Shown piece by piece: positions 27,896 to 37,327 of a stretch of 64,000 nucleotides of DNA. The DNA comes from JADCRZ01 sp037718865. GTDB taxonomy: Bacteria > Bacteroidota > Bacteroidia > Chitinophagales > Chitinophagaceae. The position numbers and the translations under genes were made by a program. The stretch is taken from positions 248,001-312,000 of the forward strand of contig JBBJMP010000004.1 in NCBI GenBank assembly GCA_037718865.1. Direction: 5' to 3'. The notes beneath the pieces were generated by a model that was given only the letters and a program-made list of their open reading frames with translations, was not told the DNA's origin and did not search any database. Position 1 is the first letter of the stretch, and the number at the start of each line of letters is the position of its first letter.

Positions 27896-27936
27896 AACCG
27901 CTCCGAAACGACGGACGCTTCGGGGCGGTTTAGCTT
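27896..27936 (+). terminator. Intrinsic terminator
   Basis: A 12-bp stem (27896-27907 with 27919-27930, one G-T wobble) and 11-nt loop followed by a T-rich tract ends the DUF1080-oxidoreductase operon. Confidence 0.75.
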
Positions 27937-27986
27937 TTATTATAAGAACTGAAAAAGGTTTAAAACCGTTGCCATCGGGTTATAGT

Positions 27987-29372
27987 ATGAATTCTTTACG
28001 CGTCATACTGGTTTTTGATGTCGGTAAGACCAATAAGAAGCTGGTCTTATTCGATGAGTTATACCGTTTGGTGCTGGAGAGGCCCGTTCAGTTGCCGGAG
28101 ACGGTAGACGAGGACGGAGACGCGTGTGAGGATCTTAAGCTGCTGACCAATTGGGTCCAGCGATCTTTCTGGGAGATCTCTTCTTTGCCTGAGTATGAGA
28201 TCTGTGCGGTAAGTTTTTCAGCTTATGGTGCCAGTTTTGTCCATGTAGACGATTACTATGAGCCGGTGACCCCCTTATATAATTATCTTAAGCCTTATCC
28301 GGAGGATCTGAAGCGGCAGTTTTACGATACCTATGGCGGGCAGACACAGGTTTCGCTGGAAACAGCCTCCCCGGTGCTCGGCAACCTCAATTCCGGCTTG
28401 CAGTTATACCGGTTGAAGTACCGGAAGCCTGACATTTTCGATCAGATCAAGTACTCCCTTCATCTTCCCCAGTTTCTGAGTTATCTGATCTCAGCGGGGG
28501 TATGTTCGGACATCACAAGCATCGGCTGCCACACGCATTTGTGGGATTTCAGTCGTAGTGACTATCATGAGTGGGTGTACAAGGAAGGTATAGACGTGAA
28601 GCTGGCCCCCATCTATCATGGAGACGAGGTGGTGCTTCTTTCCTATGGAGGCAACCAGATCCCTATCGGTGTGGGTTTGCACGACAGTTCGGCTGCGCTG
28701 ATCCCTTACCTGGCCAGTTTCCAGGAGCCCTTTGTGCTGATATCGACGGGTACATGGTGTATCAGCTTAAACCCGTTCAATCAATCGCCACTGAGCGAGC
28801 AGGAGCTAAGACAGGATTGCCTGTTTTATATAACCTATGAGGGTAAACCGGTGAAGGCTTCGCGGTTGTTTGCCGGTTACGAGCATGAGCAGCAGACCAG
28901 GCGGCTGTCGGAACACTTTCAAACGGATGTTGGACGTTATCAATCGGTGAGTTATGACCGTCAGATGATTGCCACGCTAAAAGAGGGTGTGGCGTTGAAT
29001 GAGCCCGGCAGAGCCAATGATCTGCTGGAAAGGTCCCTATTCGGCAGCCGGGATCTGTCATCCTTCGGGAGCTATGAACAAGCTTACCATCAGCTGATGT
29101 CCGACCTCCTTAGGCAGCAGCAGGCCTCGACTGAACTGATCCTTCAGGGCACAGGGGTGAAGAGACTGTTCGTTGACGGAGGATTCAGTAAGAACGCGGT
29201 TTACATGAACCTGCTGGCAGCCGCTTTTCCGGATATGAAAGTGTATGCGGCCTCAGTGGCCCATGCTACAGCTATGGGTGCGGCCCTGGCCATCCGTAAA
29301 CACTGGAACAGAAAAACATTACCCGGAAATATTATAGATCTGGAGTATTACGCCGTAACAACTGACCTTTGA
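27987..29372 (+). CDS. FGGY-family carbohydrate kinase (rhamnulokinase/fuculokinase-like)
   Basis: ATP-dependent sugar kinase of 461 residues from the ATG at 27987; an upstream TTG (27969) is unlikely. The N-terminal phosphate loop is LVFDVGKTNKKLVLFD; the second domain has GLHDSSAALIPYL with the probable catalytic Asp, ISTGTWCISLNPF, and FVDGGFSKNAVYMN. LutA starts 2 nt after the stop, which fits deoxysugar (rhamnose/fucose) degradation in which lactaldehyde is oxidised to lactate. The gene visibly uses more G/C-ending codons (gag, ctg, cgg, gtg) than its neighbours. Sugar specificity is not determined. Confidence 0.82.
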   Translation: MNSLRVILVFDVGKTNKKLVLFDELYRLVLERPVQLPETVDEDGDACEDLKLLTNWVQRSFWEISSLPEYEICAVSFSAYGASFVHVDDYYEPVTPLYNYLKPYPEDLKRQFYDTYGGQTQVSLETASPVLGNLNSGLQLYRLKYRKPDIFDQIKYSLHLPQFLSYLISAGVCSDITSIGCHTHLWDFSRSDYHEWVYKEGIDVKLAPIYHGDEVVLLSYGGNQIPIGVGLHDSSAALIPYLASFQEPFVLISTGTWCISLNPFNQSPLSEQELRQDCLFYITYEGKPVKASRLFAGYEHEQQTRRLSEHFQTDVGRYQSVSYDRQMIATLKEGVALNEPGRANDLLERSLFGSRDLSSFGSYEQAYHQLMSDLLRQQQASTELILQGTGVKRLFVDGGFSKNAVYMNLLAAAFPDMKVYAASVAHATAMGAALAIRKHWNRKTLPGNIIDLEYYAVTTDL

Positions 29373-29374
29373 TT

Positions 29375-30109
29375 ATGAAAGTTGGCCTTTTTATCCCCTG
29401 TTATGTTAATCAGTTCTATCCAAATGCTGCAATAGCCACCCTGAAATTGCTCGAAAAGCAGGGCCTGCAGGTGGTGTATCCCTTAAAGCAAACCTGTTGC
29501 GGGCAACCCATGGCAAATTCCGGGTTTGCACACTTTACCCGGGGATGTGACGCGTTGTTTATTAAAAATTTTTCTTCTTTTGACTATATCGTATCGCCTT
29601 CCGGAAGCTGTGTTTTACACATCAAGGAACATTTACATGATCCTGCACAGGAAGAACAAGCCGCTTCTATTAGGGGCAAAATTTATGAGCTTGTAGAATT
29701 CCTCACCGACATTCTTAAAGTGGATAACATCAGTGCCCGGTTTCATCACAAGGTAGGGGTTCATCAAAGTTGTCACGGACAAAGAGGATTAAAACTGTCG
29801 CAGATGAGCGAACTGGTAGCCCCTTACTATTCAAAACCCGGTTATTTACTGAATATGGTGGAAGGGATAGAGATCATTGACCTTGACAGGCAGGATGAAT
29901 GTTGTGGTTTTGGGGGCACTTTTTGTGTGGCCGAAGAAGCGATCTCTGTCAAGATGGGAAAGGACAGGGTCGCTGACCATTTAAATCATGGGGCTGAATT
30001 CATTACCGGCGCTGATATGAGCTGCCTGATGCACCTGGAAGGAATTTTAAGACGGCAGAAAAGCACGGTGAAAGTATTACATATTGCAGAGATACTGAAT
30101 GCGGGGTGA
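29375..30109 (+). CDS. lutA: Lactate utilisation (Fe-S)-binding subunit LutA
   Basis: First subunit of the LutABC L-lactate oxidation complex. The 244-residue protein from ATG 29375 has the two CCG-type cysteine-rich motifs: QTCCGQPMANSG and DECCGFGGTFCV, with SCHGQRGLK between them. The ATG lies 2 nt after the kinase stop, and LutB follows after a 193-nt gap with a repeat. Confidence 0.88.
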   Translation: MKVGLFIPCYVNQFYPNAAIATLKLLEKQGLQVVYPLKQTCCGQPMANSGFAHFTRGCDALFIKNFSSFDYIVSPSGSCVLHIKEHLHDPAQEEQAASIRGKIYELVEFLTDILKVDNISARFHHKVGVHQSCHGQRGLKLSQMSELVAPYYSKPGYLLNMVEGIEIIDLDRQDECCGFGGTFCVAEEAISVKMGKDRVADHLNHGAEFITGADMSCLMHLEGILRRQKSTVKVLHIAEILNAG

Positions 30110-30131
30110 TGAGATATGAGCTAAGCCTTTT

Positions 30132-30265
30132 CTTGTCATTTCGTAGGTCGCCGCAGCTGGTTCTCGAGTTTGAGTAACCTGCGCGGCGACCGGAGAAATC
30201 CCTCTCATTTCGCCTGTAACATGCTTTGTGATTAAATGTGCCAGAGGCTCATTCGAGATGACAAG
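30132..30265. repeat. Nested inverted-repeat element in the lutA-lutB gap
   Basis: Outer arms CTTGTCATTTCG (30132-30143) and CGAGATGACAAG (30254-30265) are inverted with one mismatch; inside, GGTCGCCGC (30146-30154) and GCGGCGACC (30183-30191) form a second dyad. The size (~134 bp) and GGAGAAATCCCTCTC-like core fit a dispersed MITE- or REP-like element inserted in the operon. Confidence 0.6.
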
Positions 30266-30302
30266 TGAGAACCTATATATTAAGAACTTATAACGTAAGA
30301 TT

Positions 30303-31688
30303 ATGTCGACTCCAACCGGCAACCATGCAGATCTGGCCGAACAATTTAATAGGGACGAATCGAGGGTAGACTGGCATGACCAGACACTATGGTGGGTACG
30401 AAAAAAAAGGGATAAGGCAGCCCAGAACCTGGCCGGCTGGGAAAATCTGCGTGAAGCTGCTTCACAGATAAAAAATAACGTGCTTTCGAACCTGTTTGAT
30501 CTACTGCTTCAGTTTGAAGCCAATGCAGAAAAAAACGGGATTATCATACATTGGGCGGCTGACGCCGGTGAACACAATGAAACAGTACACGCTATTTTAA
30601 AAAGGCATGGGGTAGATAAAATGATCAAGAGCAAATCCATGCTTACAGAGGAATGTCATCTGAATGATTACCTCACCGAACAGGGTATTGATGTAGTAGA
30701 TACCGACCTTGGTGAACGCATTGTACAACTTGCCGGAGAGGTGCCCAGTCATATTGTGTTACCGTGCATTCATAAAAAAAAGGAAGAAATAGGCGACCTG
30801 TTTCATAAACACCTGGGAACGCCGGAAGGTGTTTCTGACCCTGAGTTTCTCACGGCAGCTGCCAGGGGACACCTCCGGCAGATGTTTATGACACGGCGTA
30901 TAGCCCTTACCGGTATAAACTTTGCTGTCGCGGAAACCGGTGAGTTCGTAGTATGTACCAACGAAGGCAACGCAGATATGGGTGCTCACCTGGCCGATGT
31001 TCATATAGCCAGCATGGGTATTGAAAAGATCATCCCCCAACGGAAGCACCTGGGTATTTTTTTACGTCTGCTGGCACGTAGTGCAACGGGGCAGCCCATT
31101 ACTACCTATTCGAGCCACTTCAAAAGAGCCCGCAAAGGGCAAGAGCTGCATATCATTTTGGTTGATAATGGCAGAAGCCAGCAGTTGGGGAGAAAAGACT
31201 TCAGGAATTCGTTAAAATGCATTCGTTGCGGTGCCTGTATGAACACCTGTCCGGTTTACCGGCGTAGCGGCGGCCATAGCTATCATACCGCTATTTCAGG
31301 TCCTATAGGTTCCATTCTCGCCCCTAACCTGGATATGAAGAAATACGCAGATCTTCCTTTTGCTTCTACCTTGTGTGGGTCGTGTTCAAATGTGTGTCCG
31401 GTAAAAATTGATATTCACGATCAGCTTTACAAATGGAGGCAGGTATTGGCGAAAGAAGGTTATGTTGCGGGTACAAAAAAATTCGGTATCAGGGCGATGA
31501 ACTGGACATTATCAAACCCGGGAGTTTTTAATACCGGAGGAAAAGCAGGCAGGTGGGTGATGAAGCATATTCCGTTCATAGTTAATAATAAATTGAATAC
31601 CTGGTTCAGGCAGCGGGATATGCCTGAGGCACCTGATCAGTCGTTCGGCGAATGGTATGAGAAAAGAAGTAGAAGGAGTGATGAGTGA
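30303..31688 (+). CDS. lutB: Lactate utilisation iron-sulfur protein LutB
   Basis: A 461-residue LutB/LldF protein: N-terminal LUD-like domain (about 1-290) and a ferredoxin-like domain with two 4Fe-4S motifs, CIRCGACMNTCPVYRRSGG and CGSCSNVCPVKID. Electrons from lactate oxidation pass through it. The family-typical AVAETGEFVVCTNEGNAD is present. LutC starts 46 nt downstream. Confidence 0.92.
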   Translation: MSTPTGNHADLAEQFNRDESRVDWHDQTLWWVRKKRDKAAQNLAGWENLREAASQIKNNVLSNLFDLLLQFEANAEKNGIIIHWAADAGEHNETVHAILKRHGVDKMIKSKSMLTEECHLNDYLTEQGIDVVDTDLGERIVQLAGEVPSHIVLPCIHKKKEEIGDLFHKHLGTPEGVSDPEFLTAAARGHLRQMFMTRRIALTGINFAVAETGEFVVCTNEGNADMGAHLADVHIASMGIEKIIPQRKHLGIFLRLLARSATGQPITTYSSHFKRARKGQELHIILVDNGRSQQLGRKDFRNSLKCIRCGACMNTCPVYRRSGGHSYHTAISGPIGSILAPNLDMKKYADLPFASTLCGSCSNVCPVKIDIHDQLYKWRQVLAKEGYVAGTKKFGIRAMNWTLSNPGVFNTGGKAGRWVMKHIPFIVNNKLNTWFRQRDMPEAPDQSFGEWYEKRSRRSDE

Positions 31689-31734
31689 TAAGTGATATGG
31701 GAGTTCGTAATATTATGATGCAGTTTTACTTACC

Positions 31735-32316
31735 ATGAACAGTAAAGAAAAAATATTGTCATCTGTCCGGGCGAACCAGCCGGAAAACACCAGCTTGCCG
31801 GATTTGGGATCGTTCACAGGAGACCAGAACGGTTTGTCGGAGAAGTATAGATCCGTTCTCGAAGCCATTGGAGGAAAAGCTTATGTTGTAAAAGACTTTG
31901 AGGAGATACGGGCCATCATCGCGGATCTGTTTGCGGATGCCAAATCCATTGTTTCTACCTGTAAGGAGCTGGCCATGTATAGTCCGGTTGTTTCAGATCG
32001 GGATCCTCACCTGCTTGAACATATCGACCTGGCTATTATAAACGGTCATTTTGGTGTAGCGGAAAATGCCTCGGTGTGGGTAACCGAAGATCAGATGAGC
32101 GAACGAGTGTTGCCTTTCATCTGCCAATATCTGGCCGCAATCATCTATGAAAAAGACATAGTGGCTACCATGCATGAGGCCTATGATAGAATAGGCATGG
32201 CCGATTATGGTTTCGGAACTTTCATTGCCGGACCTTCAAAAACGGCCGATATAGAACAGTCATTGGTACTTGGTGCTCATGGACCAAAAGGAATGACGGT
32301 GTTTATTATAACTTAG
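31735..32316 (+). CDS. lutC: Lactate utilisation protein LutC (LUD domain)
   Basis: A 193-residue LUD-domain protein, third component of the LutABC complex. Family text: LAIINGHFGVAENASVWVTE and FGTFIAGPSKTADIEQSLV, ending GAHGPKGMTVFII. The length is usual. Its role is inferred from operon order kinase-lutA-lutB-lutC. Confidence 0.9.
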   Translation: MNSKEKILSSVRANQPENTSLPDLGSFTGDQNGLSEKYRSVLEAIGGKAYVVKDFEEIRAIIADLFADAKSIVSTCKELAMYSPVVSDRDPHLLEHIDLAIINGHFGVAENASVWVTEDQMSERVLPFICQYLAAIIYEKDIVATMHEAYDRIGMADYGFGTFIAGPSKTADIEQSLVLGAHGPKGMTVFIIT

Positions 32317-32399
32317 TGCAAGCGTTTTTGTAATGTGCAGAGGTGCAAATGTAATAAGTGAAATATGAGATGTGCGATGAAAAATGCTTTCTGACTATT

Positions 32400-32423
32400 C
32401 GCACATCCGCACATCCGCACATC
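32400..32423. repeat. Three tandem copies of CGCACATC
   Basis: Three exact 8-bp units abut the 3' end of guaB. A related degenerate stretch is at 33992-34017, on the other side of the same gene. Short CGCACATC/TGCACAT repeats of this kind also appear near 53406 and 58398, so this looks like a dispersed intergenic motif and not CRISPR. Confidence 0.6.
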
Positions 32424-33921
32424 ATTTCCTGCTATAATTTGGCGCTTCTTTCGTGATCTCTATATCATGCGCATGGCTTTCCCTCATCCCTGCATTAGTG
32501 ATCTTGATGAAGGTGGCCTGTTTTAATACAGACAGGTCTTTCGCCCCGCAATATCCCATGCCAGCCCGAAGACCCCCGGTATACTGCTGAACCACTTCCT
32601 TTACATTTCCTTTAAACGCGACCCTTCCTTCAATACCTTCAGGTACCAGTTTGTTGGTATCATCTTCAACATCCTGAAAATATCGGTCGCTGCTTCCCGA
32701 TGTCATTGCACCAATGGATCCCATACCCCGGTATTCTTTAAATTTTCTTCCTTCATAAATGATCGTTTCTCCCGGGCTTTCTTCAACGCCTGCAAAAACA
32801 CCTCCCATCATCACTGTATCTGCGCCGGCGGCGAGGGCTTTAACCATGTCGCCGGTATAACGGATACCACCATCTGCAATTAAGGGTACGCCTTGTTTTT
32901 CCAGTACTGATGAAGCTTCCATAATGGCTGTAATCTGGGGAACCCCGGCGCCGGCTATGATCCGGGTAGTACAGATGGATCCAGGGCCTATACCTACTTT
33001 TACTGCATCAGCGCCAGCTTCGGCAAGGGCTTTAGCACCTTCCGCCGTTCCAACATTTCCTGCAATCACCTGCATACTTTTGAAATTCTTTTTAACCGAT
33101 TTCAGCGCTTCAATTACACCTTTACTGTGCCCGTGAGCACTATCAAGGCAAACCACATCGACTCCTATCTGCTGCAACGCAGCCGTTCTGTCTAACATAT
33201 CTGTTGTTATTCCCAGCGCGGCCCCTACCCGTAAACGCCCATAAGCATCTTTTACTGCATCAGGATGGCTTCTCACCTGAAGAATATCACGATAAGTGAT
33301 CAGTCCAACCAGCGTGCCGTCTTTTTTTACCACTGGTAATTTTTCCACTTTATACTGTCGCAGGATCTTTTCAGCTTTTTTCAGGTCCGTTCCTTCAGGG
33401 GCAATAATCAGGTTGTCTTTTGTCATCACTTCCAGCACTTTGCGGGTCTTATCACGCTCGAAGCGCAGATCGCGGTTAGTGAGGATGCCGACAAGCTTAT
33501 TTGCATGGTCAACAATGGGAATGCCTCCGATCCGGTTTTCCTTCATCAGTTTTAACGCATCACCGATTGTAGCATCAACATGGAGGGTAATAGGGTCTAT
33601 GATCAAGCCGCTTTCGCTGCGTTTGACTTTGCGCACTTCTTCCACTTGTTGATCGATACTCATGTTCTTGTGCAGAATGCCCATGCCGCCTTCACGGGCC
33701 AGTGCGATAGCCATCGTAGCCTCCGTAACGGTATCCATAGCCGAAGAAATCATAGGTATGTTCAGTGTAATCTCCCTGGTAAGACGGGTTTGCGTATTTA
33801 CATCGCGTGGCAACACCTGAGAATAAGCCGGCGTTAATAACACATCGTCAAAAGTCAAACCTTCACCTGAAATTTTTTTACCGGAAATTATTTTGTGAGG
33901 AGCGTTAATGATTGTTGCCAT
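32422..33921 (-). CDS. guaB: Inosine-5'-monophosphate dehydrogenase
   Basis: Converts IMP to XMP with NAD, the committed step of GMP synthesis. The 499-residue protein has the TFDDVLLTPAYSQVLPRDV start, paired CBS domains (about 105-220), and the catalytic Cys loop GPGSICTTRIIAGAGVPQ. The C-terminal YRGMGSIGAMTSGSSDRY flap is complete. The ATG at 33921 is preferred over a TTG two codons earlier. Flanked by CGCACATC-type repeats. Confidence 0.97.
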   Translation of the reverse strand: MATIINAPHKIISGKKISGEGLTFDDVLLTPAYSQVLPRDVNTQTRLTREITLNIPMISSAMDTVTEATMAIALAREGGMGILHKNMSIDQQVEEVRKVKRSESGLIIDPITLHVDATIGDALKLMKENRIGGIPIVDHANKLVGILTNRDLRFERDKTRKVLEVMTKDNLIIAPEGTDLKKAEKILRQYKVEKLPVVKKDGTLVGLITYRDILQVRSHPDAVKDAYGRLRVGAALGITTDMLDRTAALQQIGVDVVCLDSAHGHSKGVIEALKSVKKNFKSMQVIAGNVGTAEGAKALAEAGADAVKVGIGPGSICTTRIIAGAGVPQITAIMEASSVLEKQGVPLIADGGIRYTGDMVKALAAGADTVMMGGVFAGVEESPGETIIYEGRKFKEYRGMGSIGAMTSGSSDRYFQDVEDDTNKLVPEGIEGRVAFKGNVKEVVQQYTGGLRAGMGYCGAKDLSVLKQATFIKITNAGMRESHAHDIEITKEAPNYSRK

Positions 33922-34017
33922 GTGCAAAGATAGGGTGGGGGATAAATTGCTTCCAAATGAATTTTAACTATCACTGGGCCTGTCATTGAATTCGCACATC
34001 CGCATATTCGCACACCA

Positions 34018-35124
34018 TTACATTTTCGTATACCTTTTACCAGGCAAGGCAGTGATCACTCCTTCCAGTTCCAGGTTGAGTACAGCTGCTGCGATTGCGC
34101 TACTGCTTAAGGCAGTGACAATATTCAATTCGTCAATGGTTAAAAATTCTTTTTCTTTCAGCAGGTCGATGATGATCTTTTCATCATCGGTAAAATCAGT
34201 AAACAGTTCCCGCTGCAGCTTGGGTGATCCCTTCTTTTTATCTTCCCATCCCATGGCTTCAACCAGTTGTTGTGCGTCGGTAAGCAGTATGGCCTTGTTC
34301 GTTTTGATCAAATAATTACATCCTGAACTTTTGGTATCAGTAGTTCTTCCAGGGAAAGCAAATACATCCCTGTTATAACTGTTGGCCATTTCCGCTGTGA
34401 TCATGCTGCCGCCTTTTACACTTGTTTCCACTACGATGGTAATATCGCTGATGCCTGCAACCACCCGGTTACGAATGGGAAAATTGTGTTTATCCGGTTT
34501 CGTTCTGCTCATGAACTCAGTTAAGATCCCGCCTTCTGCGATCATTTCTTTAGCTAGCGCTTTATGCTGGGCAGGGTAAATTGTATCAAGCCCATGGCCT
34601 ACAACTCCGATAGTAGGAAGATGGTGTTTTAACGCGGTTTTGTGTGCTATTGCATCAATGCCAAAGGCGAGCCCGCTGATGATGACAACATCGTGCGAAG
34701 CCAGTTCTTCTATCAGCCGTTCTGTTTGTTGTCTGCCATATGGCGTGTTTGTTCTTGTGCCAACGATAGACACTGTTTTAGTATGGTTTAAAGAGATGGC
34801 GCCACGATAATACAGGAGGGTGGGAGGATCGTAACAATGCAGAAACCTTTTGGGATAATTTTCGTCTGTAATAAATAAGGGCTGAATTCGGTACTTTTCA
34901 ATGAACTTCATTTCTTCTTCCGCCCTGGCAAAGTCATGGAAGGCTTTCAGGTTATTAGCTCTTATAGTGCCGATCCCTTCTATTTTTTCCAAAGCAGTTC
35001 TTTTGGCTTTGAAAACGGATCCGGCATTACCGTATTCTTCAATAAGCGTCCGGGCATGAACTGCACCCACGTTTGGCACAAGGGTCAGGGCAATCCGGAA
35101 AAGCAGGTCTGAATCGTGTTGCAT
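34018..35124 (-). CDS. dprA: DNA-processing protein DprA
   Basis: Binds incoming single-stranded DNA and loads RecA during natural transformation. The 368-residue protein has an N-terminal SAM-like region, the Rossmann-like core (VSIVGTRTNTPYGRQQTERL and IISGLAFGIDAIAHKTAL, GVVGHGLDTIYPAQH, FPIRNRVVAGIS) and a C-terminal winged-helix DML1-like domain (about 300-368). Complete. Widespread in Bacteroidota, so it does not by itself prove competence. Confidence 0.95.
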   Translation of the reverse strand: MQHDSDLLFRIALTLVPNVGAVHARTLIEEYGNAGSVFKAKRTALEKIEGIGTIRANNLKAFHDFARAEEEMKFIEKYRIQPLFITDENYPKRFLHCYDPPTLLYYRGAISLNHTKTVSIVGTRTNTPYGRQQTERLIEELASHDVVIISGLAFGIDAIAHKTALKHHLPTIGVVGHGLDTIYPAQHKALAKEMIAEGGILTEFMSRTKPDKHNFPIRNRVVAGISDITIVVETSVKGGSMITAEMANSYNRDVFAFPGRTTDTKSSGCNYLIKTNKAILLTDAQQLVEAMGWEDKKKGSPKLQRELFTDFTDDEKIIIDLLKEKEFLTIDELNIVTALSSSAIAAAVLNLELEGVITALPGKRYTKM

Positions 35125-35301
35125 ACTTCATTTCAGCCATCCTATTTATTAGGTTCAATAATGGCCACGGCAAAATATACTATGAACGTTGTAATTTAAT
35201 AAAGGTGAATTAGCTGTATTATATCAATACTAATTTCTTACTCCCTCACATCAGTGCGTCATAATGGTAATTAGCTGCAATCTGAACATCCGGAAATTAA
35301 T

Positions 35302-37212
35302 TTAGTTATTGATCACCTTTAATTCAGTCCGCCTGTTTCTGGCCTTTCCTTCTTCGGACGTATTATTGGAAACTGGCTGCTGATCGCCGAAACCTTTAAA
35401 AGAAAGCCGTTTGGCATCTATGCCTTTGGAAGTAATATAGCGCACTACAGATTGTGCCCGGTCGTTAGATAATTTCAGGTTATCCGCGGGTTTCCCGATA
35501 TTATCCGTGTGCCCGTTGATCTGTATCTTAAGTGCCGGATTGTCTTTCAGCAGCTTTACTATGTTGTCAAGTTCCACCTGAGATTCCATTTTCAGGTCAA
35601 ACTTATTTACATCAAAGAAAATATTCCTGAGCACTATGATGGCATTGGCTTCTATAGGTTGCAACGGGATGTCGATATGATAGGTTGAATCCGGATCTTT
35701 GCTGCTTAAAGGAAAGTTCTCTGAAAAAAATAAGTAGCCACGCCGGTTCACGTTAAAGGCATAATCCCTTCCAACAGGCAGCGTAATCAAGTAGTTACCT
35801 ACTTCATCCGTTTGAACGTTGCTGATCACTTCTTTGGTAGCCAGGTCTGTCAGTTCAACTGCAGAGGGCAAGCCTTTCACAGTGTTTTTATCAAATACTT
35901 TACCCTTTACCCATAATGTTTTTACAGGGCGTACGTCGCTGCGCAGTTCGAACGTGTACAGATCAAGACCCCCCCGGCTATCTTTTCTATCACTGGCATA
36001 ATAAGCTGTCCGCCCATCTGCTGCAATCACCAGGCTGCCTTCGTTTTCTATGGTATTGATCGGGTACCCTAAATTTAGCGCCGCACTCCACTTACTCTTC
36101 GGCCCTTTATGCACCATAAACAGATCGTCTCCCCCGTATCCGGTGTGTCCGTTTGAGGTAAAATATAAAGTGCGGTTATCTGCATGTATAAAAGGGCAAC
36201 TTTCATCGCCTGAAGTATTGATTTCAGGTCCTGCATTTTCAGGCTCGCTCCATTTGCCTCCCGGCAACCGATGACTGACATAAATGTCACTTCCGCCATA
36301 TCCTTCAGGGCGGCGGCTGGCAAAATAAAGGTCTCTTTTGTCGGGCGATAGACTTGGAGCCGATTCCCAGGATTCCGAATTGATGAATTCACCCATGTTC
36401 TCTGGTGTACTCCATCCGCCATCGGGTGATAAGTAAGAAATATACAGATCACAACTTCCCAAACCTCCGGGAAAATTACAACCGGTGAAAATTAGCCACT
36501 GACCATCCTGTGATATGTTCTGTGCGCCTTCGTTTTGGTTGGTATTAATATTACCCGTAAGCTCGCTTGACCTTTGCCATTGATTGGTGGCAAACGCTGA
36601 TCCGAAAAAATCTTCGTTAAAATTGTTAACCCGGCGGGTATACACCAGTTGACTGCCATCGATAGTAATGGTAGGGTAATACTCGGAAACGTTGGAGTTG
36701 ATATTATCCCCTAGATTCTTTGGCTCGAATTTGTAGTCGGTGGCTTTCCGTGATTTAGCATATTCTATGGCAAATGAATAACTGCGTTTCCGGTATTCCC
36801 CTGCTTTCCGGCTGGTTTCATTCAGGTTAGTGATGGCCAGGAATTCATTTATGGAAGACAAAGCTTTTTCAAATTCACCTCTTCCCGCAAGGTTGATGGA
36901 GTAAGGAAGATTATAGTCCCTGAAATAAACTGCGTCGATGCCTTTGGCTTCCTGATAATGTTCAATGGCGGCATCATAATTTTTCTGCTCGCCATACATA
37001 CCTGCTATCGACAGCCAGGCATCTGCAAAAGTTGGATCAATCCTGACTGCATCCTGTAAGATCCTGATCCCCTGGTTAAAGTTGCCGTTTTCCGCAATTT
37101 CCATTGCCTTTGAATACAACTGGGCAGCCTTTTTATTCACTTTTGCCTGGTCAAACTGGCCATTGGAAAAAAAACAGGCAAAGACTAGTATTAAAGTAGT
37201 GATAGCTTTCAT
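35302..37212 (-). CDS. PorE-like OmpA-family protein (TPR, beta-propeller, CRD, OmpA)
   Basis: A 636-residue exported protein with the four-part PorE plan: TPRs (about 25-150), a PD40/WD40-type propeller (about 165-425, repeats such as SPDKRDLYFASRRPEGYGG and DNRTLYFTSNGHTGYGG), a carboxypeptidase-regulatory-like domain (about 430-515, VKGKVFDKNTVKGLPSA), and a C-terminal OmpA peptidoglycan-binding domain (LKIQINGHTDNIGKPADN). In Porphyromonas, PorE anchors the type IX machine to peptidoglycan. Similar proteins with other jobs exist, so the PorE assignment is probable, not certain. Confidence 0.75.
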   Translation of the reverse strand: MKAITTLILVFACFFSNGQFDQAKVNKKAAQLYSKAMEIAENGNFNQGIRILQDAVRIDPTFADAWLSIAGMYGEQKNYDAAIEHYQEAKGIDAVYFRDYNLPYSINLAGRGEFEKALSSINEFLAITNLNETSRKAGEYRKRSYSFAIEYAKSRKATDYKFEPKNLGDNINSNVSEYYPTITIDGSQLVYTRRVNNFNEDFFGSAFATNQWQRSSELTGNINTNQNEGAQNISQDGQWLIFTGCNFPGGLGSCDLYISYLSPDGGWSTPENMGEFINSESWESAPSLSPDKRDLYFASRRPEGYGGSDIYVSHRLPGGKWSEPENAGPEINTSGDESCPFIHADNRTLYFTSNGHTGYGGDDLFMVHKGPKSKWSAALNLGYPINTIENEGSLVIAADGRTAYYASDRKDSRGGLDLYTFELRSDVRPVKTLWVKGKVFDKNTVKGLPSAVELTDLATKEVISNVQTDEVGNYLITLPVGRDYAFNVNRRGYLFFSENFPLSSKDPDSTYHIDIPLQPIEANAIIVLRNIFFDVNKFDLKMESQVELDNIVKLLKDNPALKIQINGHTDNIGKPADNLKLSNDRAQSVVRYITSKGIDAKRLSFKGFGDQQPVSNNTSEEGKARNRRTELKVINN

Positions 37213-37246
37213 AATAAAAAACTGAGGAAAGTTAGGTTTAAGGTCT

Positions 37247-37327
37247 AAGGTTTAAAGTTTAAGGTTTGTGAAAGTAGCAATAAGACTATTTGCTTTTGAG
37301 CACTTTAAACCTTAAACTTTAAACCTT
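37247..37327. repeat. 21-bp perfect inverted repeat built of TTTAAGG units
   Basis: Arm 37247-37267 is the exact reverse complement of 37307-37327, with a 39-nt loop. The arms consist of alternating AAGGTTT and AAAGTTT units, and partial copies continue on both sides. It sits in the gap between queE and the PorE-like gene and could form a long hairpin. Confidence 0.75.

Noticed and set aside
32400..32423. Possible CRISPR-like short repeat array
   Set aside because: The units are 8 bp and directly abut with no spacers; no cas genes are present.
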